A DNA stretch of 16,791 nt from Oscillospiraceae bacterium (GTDB taxonomy: Bacteria; Bacillota; Clostridia; Christensenellales; Aristaeellaceae), in the NCBI GenBank assembly GCA_031282605.1, contig JAITDK010000087.1:1-16791 (forward strand), given 5' to 3'. The notes below the pieces were generated by a model. It was not told where the DNA came from. It searched no databases and worked only from the letters and a program-made list of their open reading frames with translations. The translations under genes were made by a program, and so were the position numbers. This document shows, in pieces, positions 14,659-16,791 of this stretch; positions within the stretch are counted from its first letter, which is position 1, and each line of letters opens with the position of its first letter.

Positions 14659-16791
14659 CTACAAGTCAAAGCCGAAGTCGTCGGCAAAGGCAATGTCAAA
14701 GCGGAACTCCGCCTCTTCGGGAACGTCGGTGTCGTTCTTGATGACAAGCCTGTATACTTTGCCCTTGTTATACGCTTGCTGTTTCAGGGTGAACATCACG
14801 CGGAACACCCGCTCTGAGGCGTTGGCGCTGGTCTTGTCAGCGATAACCGTCTGTGCGGCGCTGACGGGGACGCCCGCCTCATCGGTGAACTGAAGCGCGT
14901 AGCTGCACGGCTGCACCTTTTCGCCGATGGGCTGCTTTTGCAGGAAGTCCAGCGAGAACATCAGGTTTGAGACTTTGCGGCTCTCGGAGATGAGCGACAG
15001 GCCGGGGTTCTGCACCTTGACATACTTCTTGTAGTCTTTCCTCATTCCCTTGTAGATGATGACCGGCACGGCCATTTCCTGCAGGCTGACGCCGCCGTGG
15101 ACGTAGTTCTCGCCTCCGCCTTGAACCTTGATGCGGACGGTGTCCTGCGGCGCGTAACCCTTCATCGGTGTGCCGCCGATTTCCCGTTCTGTCTTGACGG
15201 GCAAGAGATACTCGGCGGTGGTTTCGGGCGTTACAAGGGCGTAACGCCTGCCTAATTCCAGCACCTCGCCGTCAAATGTCTGGCGGCTCAGTTTCTGGCT
15301 CTCGTCCAACGGCTTATAGGTATATAGGAAGCCGTGGTCGGCGGTGATATAAACGTGGATGCCGCTCAGGTCATTCACGATGCGGTCAACAATGCTCTTG
15401 ATTTCGCTGATGGCGGTTTCGCAAGCCTCGAACACCCTCGTTTCAGTGGCGGCTTTGTCGCCTAGAGCGTCAATAGTGTTGTGGTAGATATAGATGATGT
15501 CCTTGCCGCCGCATGCCTCACGGCGTTCCCGCTTGCTCATCCGGATGAAGTCTTTGTAAGTTAAAGCCACACTGTTGGCGTTTGCAAGCGTGAGCAGGCT
15601 GAAGCGTTTGGCGGTGCTGTCGGTTGGCGCGCCATCCGTCAGCACGTCTAGCCTTCCGTTTTTCTGGACTGCGGAGAGTTCCTTGCCGGGCAGCAGCGCC
15701 GCCATCCCAAACTTGGTGACGCCGGGGAAAACGGATTGCACGGCTTCGAGGGCAGCCTTGCCATTGGTGGCGCGGCTTAGGTGTTCGGCGAGTTCGGCGG
15801 CGACCTCGTATCGCAGGGCGTCGGAGATGATCACAAAGGTGCGGTTCCCCTTGCTCACGTTTGAAGACACATATCGGCGGTAGAACTCCCGCTGTTTGTC
15901 TATTTCTGAAACATAACCGAGCGACTCCATATCGCCCGCTATGGAGTTTGTCCAAGCCTGGGTCAGCCCTCTTAGGAACCACTCGCGGTACAAGCCCTCG
16001 ACGAAATCAGAGCATTTCCTCAAGGCGTCCTCCAAGAGGGCGTTCGGGGCTTTTAGGGTGTTTCCGAAACGAAAATGGAAGTGCCGGTAGTGGCTGTCCA
16101 TCTTGTAGGCGTCTTTCGTGTACAGCCTCCAAACCCTCGCCGGCTCGACGATATGGAAGCCGCCGGCGTGGGCGAGGTAGAATTCCTGCATTTTGACTAT
16201 GTAATACAGGCTCTCCATATAGTCCGCAGTTTCGTCGTACCAAGCGGCGGCGCGGCGGTTTTCGACGGCTTCGAGGATTGCCCCCACCTTGACCACATTC
16301 TCGCCGATCTCGGTAAAGAAGCGTTTTAAGACGCTCTCGTTGATGGCGGGGAACGTGTCGCTCTTTAAGAGGATTGCAATCTCGGTTTTGTCAAAACGGC
16401 TGGCAAGGCGCAGTTCGCGTTCTACGGTACGGCAAATGTCCGCGAGGCCGTCACGCCCGTCGCCGCGCCGCCATTCGTGTACCAGCTGATAACAGTAGGC
16501 TTTGCAGGAATCGGAAATAAACCGTTCCAAGCCTTTTAACACTTGAATCGGCATTGTTTGGGACAAGGCGGTCAGCAAAATATGCGCCGCGAACTCGGAA
16601 AGCGGCCTGTCCTCCGCATAGGCATAGCCCGTGTATTTTTGCGCCAATTGCCAGAACGCCTCGATGCTGCCGAACTTTTCAATGTTTACGAGGGCGGCGT
16701 TGCTTTCTTTCTCCAGGTCTGCCGACAGCACCGCGATAATCACGTCCTGCGCCGAGCCGCCGGACAAACCGCAAAGGACAGCCATGATATC
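14659..16791 (-). CDS. pglZ: BREX-system alkaline-phosphatase-fold protein PglZ, N-terminus beyond right edge
   Basis: PglZ is a core protein of BREX phage-defence systems (PglZ type A of BREX type 1 is the closest fit). It has an alkaline-phosphatase-superfamily domain and works with the methyltransferase PglX. The window shows 710 residues. Counting from the ATG at 16783-16785, the metal-site motif SDALRYE is at 321-327, IYIYHNTID at 431-439, and TADHGF at 481-486; the C-terminal beta-rich region ends in FRFDIAFADDFGFDL, as in complete family members. The reading frame stays open to the right edge, and MAVLCG resembles an internal family segment. About 130 N-terminal residues are probably missing, so that ATG is not the true start. 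By eye it prefers ATT/ATC for Ile where neighbours often use ATA, consistent with transfer. Genes expected upstream (pglX, brxC) would lie off the right edge; brxL is not downstream. Confidence 0.92.
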   Translation of the reverse strand, partial: DIMAVLCGLSGGSAQDVIIAVLSADLEKESNAALVNIEKFGSIEAFWQLAQKYTGYAYAEDRPLSEFAAHILLTALSQTMPIQVLKGLERFISDSCKAYCYQLVHEWRRGDGRDGLADICRTVERELRLASRFDKTEIAILLKSDTFPAINESVLKRFFTEIGENVVKVGAILEAVENRRAAAWYDETADYMESLYYIVKMQEFYLAHAGGFHIVEPARVWRLYTKDAYKMDSHYRHFHFRFGNTLKAPNALLEDALRKCSDFVEGLYREWFLRGLTQAWTNSIAGDMESLGYVSEIDKQREFYRRYVSSNVSKGNRTFVIISDALRYEVAAELAEHLSRATNGKAALEAVQSVFPGVTKFGMAALLPGKELSAVQKNGRLDVLTDGAPTDSTAKRFSLLTLANANSVALTYKDFIRMSKRERREACGGKDIIYIYHNTIDALGDKAATETRVFEACETAISEIKSIVDRIVNDLSGIHVYITADHGFLYTYKPLDESQKLSRQTFDGEVLELGRRYALVTPETTAEYLLPVKTEREIGGTPMKGYAPQDTVRIKVQGGGENYVHGGVSLQEMAVPVIIYKGMRKDYKKYVKVQNPGLSLISESRKVSNLMFSLDFLQKQPIGEKVQPCSYALQFTDEAGVPVSAAQTVIADKTSANASERVFRVMFTLKQQAYNKGKVYRLVIKNDTDVPEEAEFRFDIAFADDFGFDL

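Noticed and set aside
16783..16785. ATG near the right edge as the start of pglZ
   Set aside because: The frame is open to the edge, and the following residues resemble an internal part of PglZ proteins. The gene continues outside the window.

Overview
The window looks like a chromosomal segment from a fairly GC-rich member of the Bacillota, most likely a Clostridia-type organism. The reasons are the secDF-recJ-relA gene order, a fused SecDF, a long Gram-positive-type RecJ, a bifunctional-type RelA/SpoT enzyme, and a YaaO-like protein next to thymidylate kinase. The species cannot be read from the sequence. TTG, GTG and ATG starts all occur, usually behind a GGAGG-type ribosome binding site, and native genes use the Ile codon ATA often.

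Nearly everything is on the minus strand. Region A (1-6225) is an export, repair and stringent-response block. A near-consensus promoter (6197-6225) and a leader of about 230 nt precede secDF. An intrinsic terminator follows secDF, then recJ and relA, which overlap by 4 nt. relA runs off the left edge.

Region B (6254-12702) reads like one long minus-strand transcription unit: a secreted or membrane-anchored beta-lactamase-fold serine hydrolase, a short Orn/Lys/Arg-decarboxylase-like PLP protein, a single polypeptide joining a HAD phosphatase to thymidylate kinase, a 17-codon leader ORF overlapping the start of mnmA, mnmA, and a MATE efflux transporter. Gaps and overlaps between the first three genes are very small.

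Region C (12703-14342) holds a divergent promoter and a second, unrelated-looking MATE transporter on the plus strand.

Region D (14343-16791) is the edge of an accessory island. It contains a scrambled fragment of what looks like an ISAzo13-type transposase, then a pglZ gene of the BREX phage-defence system. pglZ reads leftward, and its N-terminus lies beyond the right edge. By eye its codon use differs from the rest. brxL, which usually follows pglZ in type 1 BREX loci, is not present. No tRNA, rRNA, CRISPR array, complete insertion sequence or replication origin was seen.
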